NCBI GenBank assembly: GCA_035764725.1 | Contig: DASTYT010000129.1 | Coordinates: 1-51,179 of the forward strand | Length of the DNA: 51,179 nucleotides | Source: Candidatus Methylomirabilota bacterium | GTDB taxonomy: Bacteria; Methylomirabilota; Methylomirabilia; Rokubacteriales; CSP1-6 | Direction of reading: 5' to 3' | Shown: piece by piece, positions 24,822 through 32,915 of the stretch | How the letters are laid out: every line of letters begins with the position of its first letter | How positions within the stretch are numbered: the first letter of the stretch is position 1 | Translations under genes and position numbers: made by a program | Notes under the pieces: generated by a model | What the model saw: only the letters and a program-made list of their open reading frames with translations | Told to the model about the DNA's origin: nothing | Databases searched by the model: none

Positions 24822-26444
24822 CTACGCGTTGCCGCCGGCCAGCGCCTTGTAGAGCTCCAGCCCCACCGCGGACACGTCCGAGCGGCTCTCGATGGGAAGG
24901 CCCGCGTTGGTCCACGCGCCGAGCCCTCCCTTGAGGACCAGCACGGTCTTGAAGCCGAGCTTGCGCAGGGCCTTGGCGACCTTGGAGCTGGTCTGCTCGT
25001 CGGGCGAGGTGCAGTACGCAACCACGGGCCGCTGGAGATCGAGCTCGAGCCCGCTCACCCCGCTGGCGAGCTCCTCGGGCGCGAGGCGAGTGGAGCCGGG
25101 GATCTTGAGCGGCAGCGTGTCGTAGGCCGCAGACGTGCGCACGTCGAGGATCTGGGGCTGCTTGCCCCCCTCCAGGAGCTTGATGACCTCCGACGGCGAC
25201 ACGCGGTAGCGGTTCTTCTGCCAGCGCCGCAGGAACTGGACACCCCACCCCGCCCCGCTCAGGAGCGTCACGCCGATCGCCACCCAGAACCATGGGAAGG
25301 GCCGGGGCGGCGGGTTCTTCACGAACTCGCGCGCCTCCGCGAGCTGACGCTTGAGGTCGGGCAGGTTCGGCACGAGCTGGTCCGCGCGCTCCATGTCGCG
25401 GACGGCGCCCGAGTAGTCCTCGGTGAAGAAGCCGCGGAGGGCCGCGTACCAGGCCTCGTTGAACTTGCTGGTGCCCGAGAGCTGGACCGGGGTGCCCTTG
25501 ACGAACTCGCGCACCGCGTCGGCCGGGATGACGAAGTTGAAGCCCTGGACGATGGAGCCCTCGGCGCCGGGCGCGAGCGAGACGAACGTGAGGACGCCCA
25601 CCACCTGACCCCGCTGAGTCACCGCGGGCCCGCCAGAGTTGCCCCAGGCCGCCGGGGCGTCCGTCTGGATCACCGGCTGATTCGAGACGTCCTCCTTGAG
25701 CCCGGACACCGCCCCGTTGGTGACCGAGGCTTCCATGGAGGCGGACTTGTTCAGGAGCTCGTGGGAGAGCACCACCCCCGGGAAGCCCAGGATGTGCAGC
25801 GGGTCGCCGATCTGCACGTTCCGGCTGTCGACCAGCGGGAGCACCGGAAATACCTCGCCGGGGACCTTGAGGAGCGCGAGGTCGCGGCCGGACATGGCGC
25901 CGGGCTCGGCGCTCACCGGGGGGCTGTACTTCACGACCTCGGCCTTGAGCTTCGCGCCGTTGGACACCAGCACGGTGACCTGGGGCGTGAGCTTCACCTT
26001 GGTCGTGGGCAGCACCGCGTCGAGGACCTTCCGCTTGATCGCGTCCTCCATCTCCGGCCGCTCGCCCGGATTCACGCCCTTCTGCGCCAGGGCCTTGGGC
26101 AGACAGGCGGTGGACACCGCCCGCTGCGCCTGCTGGTTGATCAGCCAGCGCGGGGGCGAGTAGGCAGGCTGGATGACGTGCCCGTTGGTGATGATCCAGC
26201 CGCGCCCGTCGACGAACCAACCCGTGCCCGTCTCGCGGAATATCGGCGGCGTCACCGTCTGGACACCGCTCCCGCAGTCGAGCGTAACCTCGGCGTTCAC
26301 CTCGGCGATCACGAGGACGACCGCCGGCTTGGCGCGGAGGAAGACCTCCTGGATGGTGGTGGGCCGCTCGGCAGCGAGAGGCGCGGAGATCCCGTGGATG
26401 AGGCCGAGGAGGCTTGTCACCACCAGGGTAATCAGGCGTACCAT
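24822..26444 (-). CDS. HtrA-like trypsin-fold serine protease fused to a C-terminal rhodanese domain
   Basis: This 540-residue protein begins with a signal peptide (cleaved near APLAAE), followed by a trypsin-like domain with triad His89 (WIITNGHV), Asp188 (GRDLALL) and Ser270 (GNSGGPAV). A TPR-like helical stretch (about 325-375) follows, then a proline-rich turn and one transmembrane helix (about 384-403). Residues 415-518 form a rhodanese domain with ILDVRTSAAYDTLPL and an active loop starting at Cys478 in YCTSPDEQTS. There is no PDZ domain. With the protease in the periplasm, the rhodanese domain would be cytoplasmic. It is divergent from the cyclic-nucleotide-binding gene, with 51 bases between them. 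Confidence 0.85.
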   Translation of the reverse strand: MVRLITLVVTSLLGLIHGISAPLAAERPTTIQEVFLRAKPAVVLVIAEVNAEVTLDCGSGVQTVTPPIFRETGTGWFVDGRGWIITNGHVIQPAYSPPRWLINQQAQRAVSTACLPKALAQKGVNPGERPEMEDAIKRKVLDAVLPTTKVKLTPQVTVLVSNGAKLKAEVVKYSPPVSAEPGAMSGRDLALLKVPGEVFPVLPLVDSRNVQIGDPLHILGFPGVVLSHELLNKSASMEASVTNGAVSGLKEDVSNQPVIQTDAPAAWGNSGGPAVTQRGQVVGVLTFVSLAPGAEGSIVQGFNFVIPADAVREFVKGTPVQLSGTSKFNEAWYAALRGFFTEDYSGAVRDMERADQLVPNLPDLKRQLAEAREFVKNPPPRPFPWFWVAIGVTLLSGAGWGVQFLRRWQKNRYRVSPSEVIKLLEGGKQPQILDVRTSAAYDTLPLKIPGSTRLAPEELASGVSGLELDLQRPVVAYCTSPDEQTSSKVAKALRKLGFKTVLVLKGGLGAWTNAGLPIESRSDVSAVGLELYKALAGGNA

Positions 26445-26463
26445 AGGGGCCACGACAGTCCAT

Positions 26464-26469
26464 CTTATA
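26464..26469 (-). promoter_or_regulatory. Possible -10 element for the protease gene
   Basis: TATAAG on the minus strand lies 20 bases upstream of the protease ATG and is one of the few AT-rich hexamers in the 51-base divergent gap. No convincing -35 is seen. The same bases read TATACC on the plus strand and could serve the divergent gene. Confidence 0.3.
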
Positions 26470-26495
26470 CCACTCCTCCGGACCGAGGGCCACGC

Positions 26496-26897
26496 ATGAG
26501 CCGTCAGATCGGCGACGTCCCGACCAAATCCTTCAAGCCCGGCGAGTTCATCTTCCGCGAGGGGGACGACGCCAAGGGCGAGGCCTTCATGGTCCACGAG
26601 GGCAAGGTCGAGATCCGGCGGCAGTTCGGGGGGCAGGATCGCGTGCTGCGCGTGCTCGGCAAGGGCGAATTGCTGGGCGACCTGGCGCTGTTCCGCAACG
26701 CGCCCCGCTCGGCGGATGCGGTCGCCGTCGACGCGGTCACCCTTCTGCTGATCCCGTCCAATCGACTCGAGCACCTGGTGCGCTCGAATCCCGCCCTCGC
26801 CCTCGCGCTGATCAAGCAGTTCGCCGCCCGCATGCTCGAGGCGGAAGATCGCGCGCGCGCCGCGGAGGACCGCGAGAAGAAACCCCCGAAGCCTTGA
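26496..26897 (+). CDS. Stand-alone cyclic-nucleotide-binding domain protein
   Basis: This 133-residue protein is essentially one CAP_ED domain: FKPGEFIFREGDDAKGEAFMV, EGKVEI, then the phosphate-binding cassette GELLGDLALFRNAPRSADAVA with the conserved arginine, and a short charged C-terminal helix. It has no DNA-binding helix-turn-helix, so it is not a CRP-type activator. It might sense cAMP or c-di-GMP and act on a partner. It is divergent from the protease and convergent with lhgO. The ribosome binding site is a weak GAGGG 8 bases before the ATG. Confidence 0.82.
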   Translation: MSRQIGDVPTKSFKPGEFIFREGDDAKGEAFMVHEGKVEIRRQFGGQDRVLRVLGKGELLGDLALFRNAPRSADAVAVDAVTLLLIPSNRLEHLVRSNPALALALIKQFAARMLEAEDRARAAEDREKKPPKP

Positions 26898-26904
26898 GGC
26901 CGCG

Positions 26905-26927
26905 CGCGCCCGGGTCGGGCGGGCGCG
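26905..26927. terminator. GC-rich hairpin between convergent genes
   Basis: CGCGCCCG (26905-26912) pairs with CGGGCGCG (26920-26927) over a 7-base loop, between the stop of the cyclic-nucleotide-binding gene and the convergent oxidase gene. No T-run is present, so termination is uncertain. Confidence 0.3.
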
Positions 26928-26937
26928 GGCGCCGAGG

Positions 26938-28146
26938 CTAGAGCCGGAACGAGTCCGCGGCGAGGCCCGCGATGTGCCGGCCGATGGCCAGCGAGGCAGT
27001 CGCCGCGGGCGAGGGCGCGTTCAGCACGTGGATGGCGCCCTCCGTCTGGCTGATCTTGAAGTCGTCCACCAGCGAGCCATCGGGGCTCACGGCCTGGGCG
27101 CGCACCCCCGCTCCGCCGGGCGCGATGTCGGCCGCCTGGATCGCGGGCACGAGACGCTGGAGCGAGGCCACGAAGGCGGCCTTGTTCACCGAGCGGTAGA
27201 CCTCGTAGGCGCCCATCTTCCAGTAGCGCCGGCCCATGTTCCAGAAGCCGCGATACCTGAACGTGCGGAGCGCTTCTCCGATCCGGACCGTGCCCATCGT
27301 GTAGCCCTCGCGGGCGAGCGCGAGCACCGCGTTCGGGCCGGCCTCCACCTCACCGTGAACGGTGCGGGTGAAGTGGACGCCGAGGAACGGAAACCGCGGG
27401 TCGGGGACGGGGTAGATGAGCCCGCGCACGAGCGAGCGGCGCTCCGGCCGGAGCATGTAGTACTCGCCGCGGAATGGGATGATCTGCACCTCGGGACGGA
27501 TGCCCATGAGCGCGGCCACGCGGTCCGAGTGGAGCCCGGCACAGTTGATGAGGTAGCGCGTGGCCACCGGGCCGGCGTCGGTCTCGAGGGTGAGCGTGCC
27601 GCCGTCCCGGCGGATGGCCCGGACGCCGGCCCCCGTCACCACCTCGGCGCCGCGCTGGCCGATGAGCGCGGCCATGCGATTCGCGACCTCGGTGTAGTCC
27701 ACGATCCCGGTCGCGGGAGACAGCATGCCCCGCACCGCGCGGACGTGCGGCTCCCACTCGCGGATCTCGTCGCCGGAGACCAGCTTGAGCCCGGGCACCC
27801 CGTTGGCGGTGCCGCGCTCGTGGAGCGCGTCGAGGCGCGGGATCTCCTCGTCGTTCGTGGCCACGATCACCTTGCCGCAGCGCTCGTAGCCGATCCCGTG
27901 GGCGTCGCAGAACTGGGTCATGAGCCGCGCGCCCTCCACGCAGAGCCGCGCCTTGAAGGAGCCGGGCTTGTAGTAGATCCCCGAGTGGATCACGCCCGAG
28001 TTGTGGCCGGTCTGATGCGTGGCGATCTTCGGCTCCTTGTCGAGCACGACCACGCGCGTCCGCGGATGCCGCTCGGTGAGGTTCACGGCGGTGGCGAGGC
28101 CGACGATGCCGGCCCCGACGATGGTCACGTCCGCGGTCTTGGGCAT
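26938..28146 (-). CDS. lhgO: L-2-hydroxyglutarate oxidase (LhgO-like FAD-dependent oxidoreductase)
   Basis: This 402-residue DAO-family flavoenzyme has the FAD Rossmann motif VTIVGAGIVGLATAVNL at the N-terminus, followed by the LhgO/L2HGDH hallmark HQTGHNSGVIHSGIYYKPGS, then YERCGKVIVA, FRGEYYMLRPE, and FLGVHFTR. It oxidises L-2-hydroxyglutarate to 2-oxoglutarate, usually feeding electrons to the quinone pool at the membrane. ATG 28146 is chosen because the Rossmann motif follows at residue 7; the frame is open further upstream, but that part has no conserved features. It is divergent from mlaC. Confidence 0.9.
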   Translation of the reverse strand: MPKTADVTIVGAGIVGLATAVNLTERHPRTRVVVLDKEPKIATHQTGHNSGVIHSGIYYKPGSFKARLCVEGARLMTQFCDAHGIGYERCGKVIVATNDEEIPRLDALHERGTANGVPGLKLVSGDEIREWEPHVRAVRGMLSPATGIVDYTEVANRMAALIGQRGAEVVTGAGVRAIRRDGGTLTLETDAGPVATRYLINCAGLHSDRVAALMGIRPEVQIIPFRGEYYMLRPERRSLVRGLIYPVPDPRFPFLGVHFTRTVHGEVEAGPNAVLALAREGYTMGTVRIGEALRTFRYRGFWNMGRRYWKMGAYEVYRSVNKAAFVASLQRLVPAIQAADIAPGGAGVRAQAVSPDGSLVDDFKISQTEGAIHVLNAPSPAATASLAIGRHIAGLAADSFRL

Positions 28147-28294
28147 GCCCCGCACAATAGCACGCGACGGGCGGGCGGCGGGCCGCCGCCGGGCTGTCCG
28201 TCGCCTGACGAGACCTGTCCCCGGGATGACGGCATCGGGCTGGGAGGGAGACGAAAACTCCCATAATTTCAACATGATAGGAGAGCCGTACGTC

Positions 28295-28310
28295 TGGCAT
28301 CCCTCATGCT
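28295..28310 (+). promoter_or_regulatory. Putative sigma-54 promoter of mlaC
   Basis: TGGCATCCCTCATGCT has exact GG-N10-GC spacing and the right orientation. The predicted start is near 28321, about 55 bases before the mlaC ATG. Thirteen of its first 14 bases are identical to the putative promoter at 21380-21395. Confidence 0.6.
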
Positions 28311-28375
28311 CTCCCATAGGTTGCGGCGGCGGCGCCTTCGAGGGAGCCGCCGACATAGAACCGGGGAGGGCAGTC

Positions 28376-28993
28376 ATGCAGAAGGCCCTGGCGTTGATCC
28401 TCCTGGCGATGGCGCCGATGGCCACGCCGAGTCCCACAGAGGTGGTGCAGTCCGGTATCGAGCGGGTGGCGCAGGTGGCGCAGGACTACGACGCCGGTCA
28501 TCCCGATGCGGCCGAGAAGCGGCGCAGCGAGATCCGGCGGGTGGCCGGCCGTCTCTTCGACTTCCAGGAGATGGCCCGCCGGACCCTGGCCCGTCACTGG
28601 TCGGAGCGCACGCCGGCGGAGCGCGAGGAGTTCGTCTCCCTCTTCCGGGACCTCCTCGAGCGCTCCTACATTGCCAAGCTCGAGAACTACTCGGGCGAGC
28701 AGATCGTCTATCTCGGCGAGACGGTGGACGGCGAGTACGCCACCGTGCGCTCCAAGATCGTGGGGCGGGGCAATGAGATGGCGCTCGCCTATCGCCTCCA
28801 TCTCGTCAACTCGCGGTGGGCGGTCTACGACGTGCTCGTGGAGGGCGTGAGCTTCGTGGGCAACTACCGGAGTCAGTTCAACCGCATTATCTCGAAGGGG
28901 TCGTACGAGGATCTCATCCGGAAGCTGAAGACGGGCGGCCTCGAAGGGGCCACCCTGGACCGCTCCCTCGAGCGGGCCGCCGCCCTCCGCTAG
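28376..28993 (+). CDS. mlaC: MlaC/Ttg2D-family phospholipid-binding periplasmic protein
   Basis: This 205-residue exported protein belongs to the toluene-tolerance Ttg2D/MlaC family. It has an N-terminal hydrophobic signal, then a helical domain (RRVAGRLFDFQEMARRTLARHW) and the NTF2-like part with LENYSGEQIVYLGETVDGEYATVRSKIV and WAVYDVLVEGVSFVGNYRSQF, which is the best-conserved family signature. MlaC shuttles phospholipids between the outer-membrane MlaA complex and the inner-membrane MlaFEDB transporter. The ATG is preceded by GGGGAGGG. MlaD, E and F genes are not nearby. Both this gene and mlaA have sigma-54-like elements upstream. Confidence 0.88.
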   Translation: MQKALALILLAMAPMATPSPTEVVQSGIERVAQVAQDYDAGHPDAAEKRRSEIRRVAGRLFDFQEMARRTLARHWSERTPAEREEFVSLFRDLLERSYIAKLENYSGEQIVYLGETVDGEYATVRSKIVGRGNEMALAYRLHLVNSRWAVYDVLVEGVSFVGNYRSQFNRIISKGSYEDLIRKLKTGGLEGATLDRSLERAAALR

Positions 28994-29015
28994 GGGCGAC
29001 CCAGGCCCCTCACGC

Positions 29016-29777
29016 TCAGTCCAGGACGAGCGTGATGGGGCAATGGTCCGAGCCCTGGACCGCCGGCAAAATGCCGGCGGCCTTGACCCGCCCGCGCAGC
29101 TCCTCGGATACGAAGAAGTAGTCGATGCGCCAGCCCACGTTCCGGGCACGCGCCCCCGTCTTCATGTCCCACCAGGTATAGTGCCCCGAGTCCTGGGTGA
29201 AGAGCCGGAAGGTATCGCAGTAGCCGGCCTCGATGAACTTGGCCACCCAGGCCCGCTCCTCCGGCATGAAGCCGGAGGTCTTCTCGTTCTCCTTGGGACG
29301 GGCGAGATCGATCTCGGTGTGGGCGGTGTTCACGTCGCCGCAGACGATCACGCCCTTGCCCCCCTTCCGCAGCCCCTCAGCCAGCACGAGGAACTCGTCG
29401 TAGAAGGTGAGCTTGTGGGCGAGCCGCTCCGGCCCCATCCCGCCGTTGGGGAAGTACACATTCAGGAGATGGAAGTCTCGCAGCTCGAGATGAACGACGC
29501 GCCCCTCGACGTCGAGCGAGGGCGAGGCGAACGTCGTCGCGACGTGCACGGGCTCCTCGTGGAGATAGGTCACCACGCCGCTGTAGCCCTTCTTCTCGGC
29601 GAAGCTCCAGTACGAGCGGTAGCCGCCGACCGTGCGCATCTCCTCGGTGAGCTGCTCCGCCTGCACCTTGGTCTCCTGCACGCAGACCACGTCCGCCTTC
29701 TGGGACTCGAGGAAGTCGACGAAGCCCTTCTTCCAGGCGGCGCGCAGCCCGTTGACGTTCCACGACACGAGGATCAT
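29016..29777 (-). CDS. xthA: Exodeoxyribonuclease III
   Basis: This 253-residue AP endonuclease/3'-5' exonuclease is of the EEP superfamily. Motifs are visible in order: ILVSWNVNGLRA with Asn7, VVCVQETKVQ with Glu35 as metal ligand, the Tyr-containing YSGVVTYL, GDVNTAHTEIDLARP, and the terminal GSDHCPITLVLD with the catalytic His. It repairs abasic sites. The length is standard. It is encoded next to, but separated by 77 bases from, the kinase/regulator gene upstream on the same strand. Confidence 0.93.
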   Translation of the reverse strand: MILVSWNVNGLRAAWKKGFVDFLESQKADVVCVQETKVQAEQLTEEMRTVGGYRSYWSFAEKKGYSGVVTYLHEEPVHVATTFASPSLDVEGRVVHLELRDFHLLNVYFPNGGMGPERLAHKLTFYDEFLVLAEGLRKGGKGVIVCGDVNTAHTEIDLARPKENEKTSGFMPEERAWVAKFIEAGYCDTFRLFTQDSGHYTWWDMKTGARARNVGWRIDYFFVSEELRGRVKAAGILPAVQGSDHCPITLVLD

Positions 29778-29854
29778 CGGGGCGAGGCCTCAGCGCCGCC
29801 ACACATCGAGGGGTCACGCATCGCGGGCCAGTGTATGGCCTCGCGGCGCGGAAC

Positions 29855-31012
29855 TCAACTGAGGGACGGAGACGACTCGTCGAGCACCCCGGCAATGACG
29901 GCTCGGAGGCGGCCGAGGTCGACCGGCTTCATCAGCGAGGCGTCCACCAGCGCCTCCACGCGCAGCCCGTCGGGGATGGCTTTGCCCGACATGAGCACCA
30001 CGCGGCAGCCCGGGGACCTCCGCTTGGCCGCGCGGGCGATCTCCCATCCGCTCGCCCCGGGCAAGAGCAGGTCCGTGAGCACGACGTCGAAGCTCTCGTG
30101 CTCCAGGGTCTCGAGGCCCGCCTTGCCACTCCCCACGAGGGTCGGCTGGCAGCCGAGCTCACTGAGGAACTCACGCAGGATGTCGCGCAGCTCGCGCTGG
30201 TCGTCCACCACGAGGACACGTAGGCCCGCGCGCAGACGGGGCGCCGCCACCGCGGCCATCCGGGCCTGACGGCTCTCCGCGCAGGGCAGGACGATCGTGA
30301 AGGTGGTGCCGCGCCCGAGCTCGCTCACCACCGAGATGGTGCCGCCGTGGCTCGTTACCAGGTCCTTCGCCGACGAGAGCCCGAGCCCGGTATTCCCCGC
30401 CGGCTTGGTGGTGAAGAACGGCGTGAAGACCCGCGTGAGCACCTCCTCCGACATGCCGACGCCGGTGTCGGTGACGCGGAGGGCGGCGCGGCTCCCCTCG
30501 CGCACCGTCTCGATCGTGACATCGCCCCCCCGGGGCATCGCCTCGATGGCGTTGAGGATCAGATTGACCAGCACCTCGCGGAGCGCGCTCGACTGGCCGG
30601 AGACGGGCACCGCGACGGTGGAGAGGCGCGGGGTCACCAGCACCGAGATCCCGTGCCCCTGCGCGACCGTGACGAGGTGGGGCTGGATGAACTCCACCGC
30701 GTCGGCCACGGCCGCGTTGAGGTCGAACACCGAGCACGCGACGTCCTGAGGGGGCCGCGCGATGTCGCGCAGGCGCTTCAGCAGCTCGGCCGCGTCGAGG
30801 GCGCCCTTCTGGATGGAGAGGAGCCCCTTGCGGAGCTGGCCCTCGTCGAGGGCGCCCCTGTCCACCTGCCCCAGGAGGAGCTCCACGCGCCCGAGCAGCA
30901 CGGACAGGATGTTGTTGAAGTTGTGCACCACCCCGCCCGCAACCTTGCTGATGACCTCCGATCGGACGATGTGCCGCTCGACGCGCGGATCCTCGATGAT
31001 GGGTCTAGACAT
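29855..31012 (-). CDS. Hybrid histidine kinase with C-terminal receiver domain, no sensor domain
   Basis: This 385-residue protein has a dimerisation/phosphoacceptor helix with His30 in GVVHNFNNILSVLLG, an HATPase_c domain with N box NLILNAIEAMP, G1 DTGVGMSE and G2 GNTGLGLSSAKDLV, then a receiver domain from about residue 263 (LRVLVVDDQRELRD) with phosphoacceptor Asp314 in VVLTDLLLPG and Lys in the SLMKPVDL motif. There is no transmembrane or sensory module, so it is cytosolic and may take its input from the upstream kinase. It overlaps the end of that kinase gene by 8 bases, so the two are co-translated. Confidence 0.88.
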   Translation of the reverse strand: MSRPIIEDPRVERHIVRSEVISKVAGGVVHNFNNILSVLLGRVELLLGQVDRGALDEGQLRKGLLSIQKGALDAAELLKRLRDIARPPQDVACSVFDLNAAVADAVEFIQPHLVTVAQGHGISVLVTPRLSTVAVPVSGQSSALREVLVNLILNAIEAMPRGGDVTIETVREGSRAALRVTDTGVGMSEEVLTRVFTPFFTTKPAGNTGLGLSSAKDLVTSHGGTISVVSELGRGTTFTIVLPCAESRQARMAAVAAPRLRAGLRVLVVDDQRELRDILREFLSELGCQPTLVGSGKAGLETLEHESFDVVLTDLLLPGASGWEIARAAKRRSPGCRVVLMSGKAIPDGLRVEALVDASLMKPVDLGRLRAVIAGVLDESSPSLS

Positions 31013-32915
31013 CGCGCTCTCCCGCCGCGCGCTCGGAGGCCAGGGGCAGGAGCACGGTGAACACCGTGCCGACGCCCGGCGCGCTCCGGAAGCCGATGCT
31101 CCCGCCGTGATCCTCGATGATCTTGTGCGTGAGGGCAAGGCCCAGCCCGGTGCCCTCCGCCTTCGTGGTGAAGAATGGATCGAACACTTTCTCGGCCTCC
31201 GAGGCTGAGATGCCGCTCCCCGTGTCCTCGATCTCGACGCGCACGCGGCGTCCCGCCGCGCCGCGCCCCATCGGATCTCCGGGGCGGTGCCAGCCGGTGC
31301 GCAGGGTGAGCCGGCCCCCCGGCGCCATGGCGGCGATGGCATTGCTGACCAGATTGACGAACGCTTCGTAGAGCCGCTCGGGATCGGCGGTGATGGAGGG
31401 CACTTCGCGCGCATACTCCCGCGTCACCACGATCCCCTTGGCGTCGAGCTCGTTGGCGTAGAGCTCGAGGACGCGGTCGAGCACGCCGGACACCGTCAGC
31501 GGCGCCGGGCGCAGCCGGATCGGGCGCGCCAGCTCGAGGAGCTGCTCCACGATGCCGTTGATCCGCTCGAGCTCGTGAGGCACTACCCGCATGAACGTCT
31601 CGCGGAAGCGGGCGTCCTCGAACTTGCGCGGGATGATTCGCGTGAAGGTGCGCAGGGACGCGAGAGGGTTCTTGATCTCGTGGGCGAGCCCGGCGGCGAG
31701 GGTGCCGAGGGCGGCGAGCCGGTCGGAGCGGCGCAGCTGGCTCTCGAGCTCGCGAACCTGGCTCACGTCGCGGAAGACTCCAACGACGCCGAGGTCCTTT
31801 CCTTCGAGCCCGCGCAGCGGCGCGGTGCTCATCTCGACCGGCACGGTGGTGCCGTTCCGGCGCCGCAGGCTCAGGGACACGTGCCCCAGTCCCGCCCGGC
31901 TCGCGAGCGCCTCCATGAGGATCTCCGAGACCTCGGGGGTGTGGGCGAACACCTCGGTGCAGTACCGGCCGATGATCTCACCGGCGAAGAGGCCGGTGAG
32001 AAGCTCGGCGGCGGGGTTCACGGTGGCGACCCGGCCGTCGAGGTCCAGGGTCACGATGCCGCTCGTGATCGAGGCGAGGATGCTGTCGGTGTAGCTCTTG
32101 AGGTTCGCGACCTCCTCGAAGCGCTCCCGGAGCGACTCGTGGGTGGCCTCGAGGTCGCGCCGCTGCTGCAGGAGCTGCGCGGTCATGTGATTGAAGACCA
32201 CCGCGAGCTGGCCGATCTCGCCGACTCCCCTCGCCTCGATGCGTTGGTCGAGGTCACCGCGTGCGATGGCCTCCGCGCCCGCGGCCAGCTCGCGCACCGG
32301 CCGGGAGATGGCGCGCGCGACGAGGGCGGCGGCGAGGCCGCCCACGAGCAGCGTCACCGCGGTCAGCCCCGCCAGCTCGATCCGCGTCCGGCGGATCTGG
32401 GCCTCCATCCGCTTCTTGGACAGCCCGACGCGCACGGTGCCCCAGCGCTGGGCGCCGATCAGCACCGGCACCGCGAAGTCGTACACCGCGTCGCCCCGCG
32501 TCTGGCTCTCCTGTACGAGCAGGTCCTCCGTCGCGGCGGCGGCCCGATCGATCGGCGCGGCGAGTACGCTGCCCACCAGCTCGGGGCGGCGGCTGTGCGC
32601 GGCCACCTTGCCGTCGGCGTCCAGCACCACCGCATACACCACGTCGGTGTTCGCCCGCACGCGGTCCACGTTCTGCTCGAGCGCGGTGAAGTTGTAGAGA
32701 AGCAGCGGGGTCGACGAGATCGCGGCGAGATCGCGCACGATGACCTCGCCGCGCCGGAGTACCTCGCCGATGATGGCCACGCGCTGCCGGTACTCGACCA
32801 CCGCGATCACCCCCGCCATCACCACCAGGAAGATGAGGATGGTGCCGGCGAGGAGGCGGGCGTGGAGCGAGTTGAAGCGCCGCCCCACGCGGTCCAGCAG
32901 GGCGCGCGAGCTCAC
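31005..32915 (-). CDS. Membrane sensor histidine kinase (extracytoplasmic sensor, HAMP, PAS, HisKA, HATPase)
   Basis: This 636-residue sensor kinase has transmembrane helices at about 21-41 and 181-201, flanking a periplasmic domain of about 140 residues. HAMP (about 200-255) follows, a short coiled coil, a PAS domain (about 272-390), HisKA with His412 in GLAHEIKNPLASLRTF, and HATPase_c with NLVSNAIAAMA, EDTGSGIS and GTGLGLALTHKII. The AHEIKNPL type is common in NtrB-like kinases that feed sigma-54 activators. The GTG start overlaps the stop of the upstream binding-protein gene (GTGA), suggesting that the binding protein presents the ligand to this sensor. The hybrid kinase follows downstream. 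Confidence 0.9.
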   Translation of the reverse strand: MSSRALLDRVGRRFNSLHARLLAGTILIFLVVMAGVIAVVEYRQRVAIIGEVLRRGEVIVRDLAAISSTPLLLYNFTALEQNVDRVRANTDVVYAVVLDADGKVAAHSRRPELVGSVLAAPIDRAAAATEDLLVQESQTRGDAVYDFAVPVLIGAQRWGTVRVGLSKKRMEAQIRRTRIELAGLTAVTLLVGGLAAALVARAISRPVRELAAGAEAIARGDLDQRIEARGVGEIGQLAVVFNHMTAQLLQQRRDLEATHESLRERFEEVANLKSYTDSILASITSGIVTLDLDGRVATVNPAAELLTGLFAGEIIGRYCTEVFAHTPEVSEILMEALASRAGLGHVSLSLRRRNGTTVPVEMSTAPLRGLEGKDLGVVGVFRDVSQVRELESQLRRSDRLAALGTLAAGLAHEIKNPLASLRTFTRIIPRKFEDARFRETFMRVVPHELERINGIVEQLLELARPIRLRPAPLTVSGVLDRVLELYANELDAKGIVVTREYAREVPSITADPERLYEAFVNLVSNAIAAMAPGGRLTLRTGWHRPGDPMGRGAAGRRVRVEIEDTGSGISASEAEKVFDPFFTTKAEGTGLGLALTHKIIEDHGGSIGFRSAPGVGTVFTVLLPLASERAAGERDV

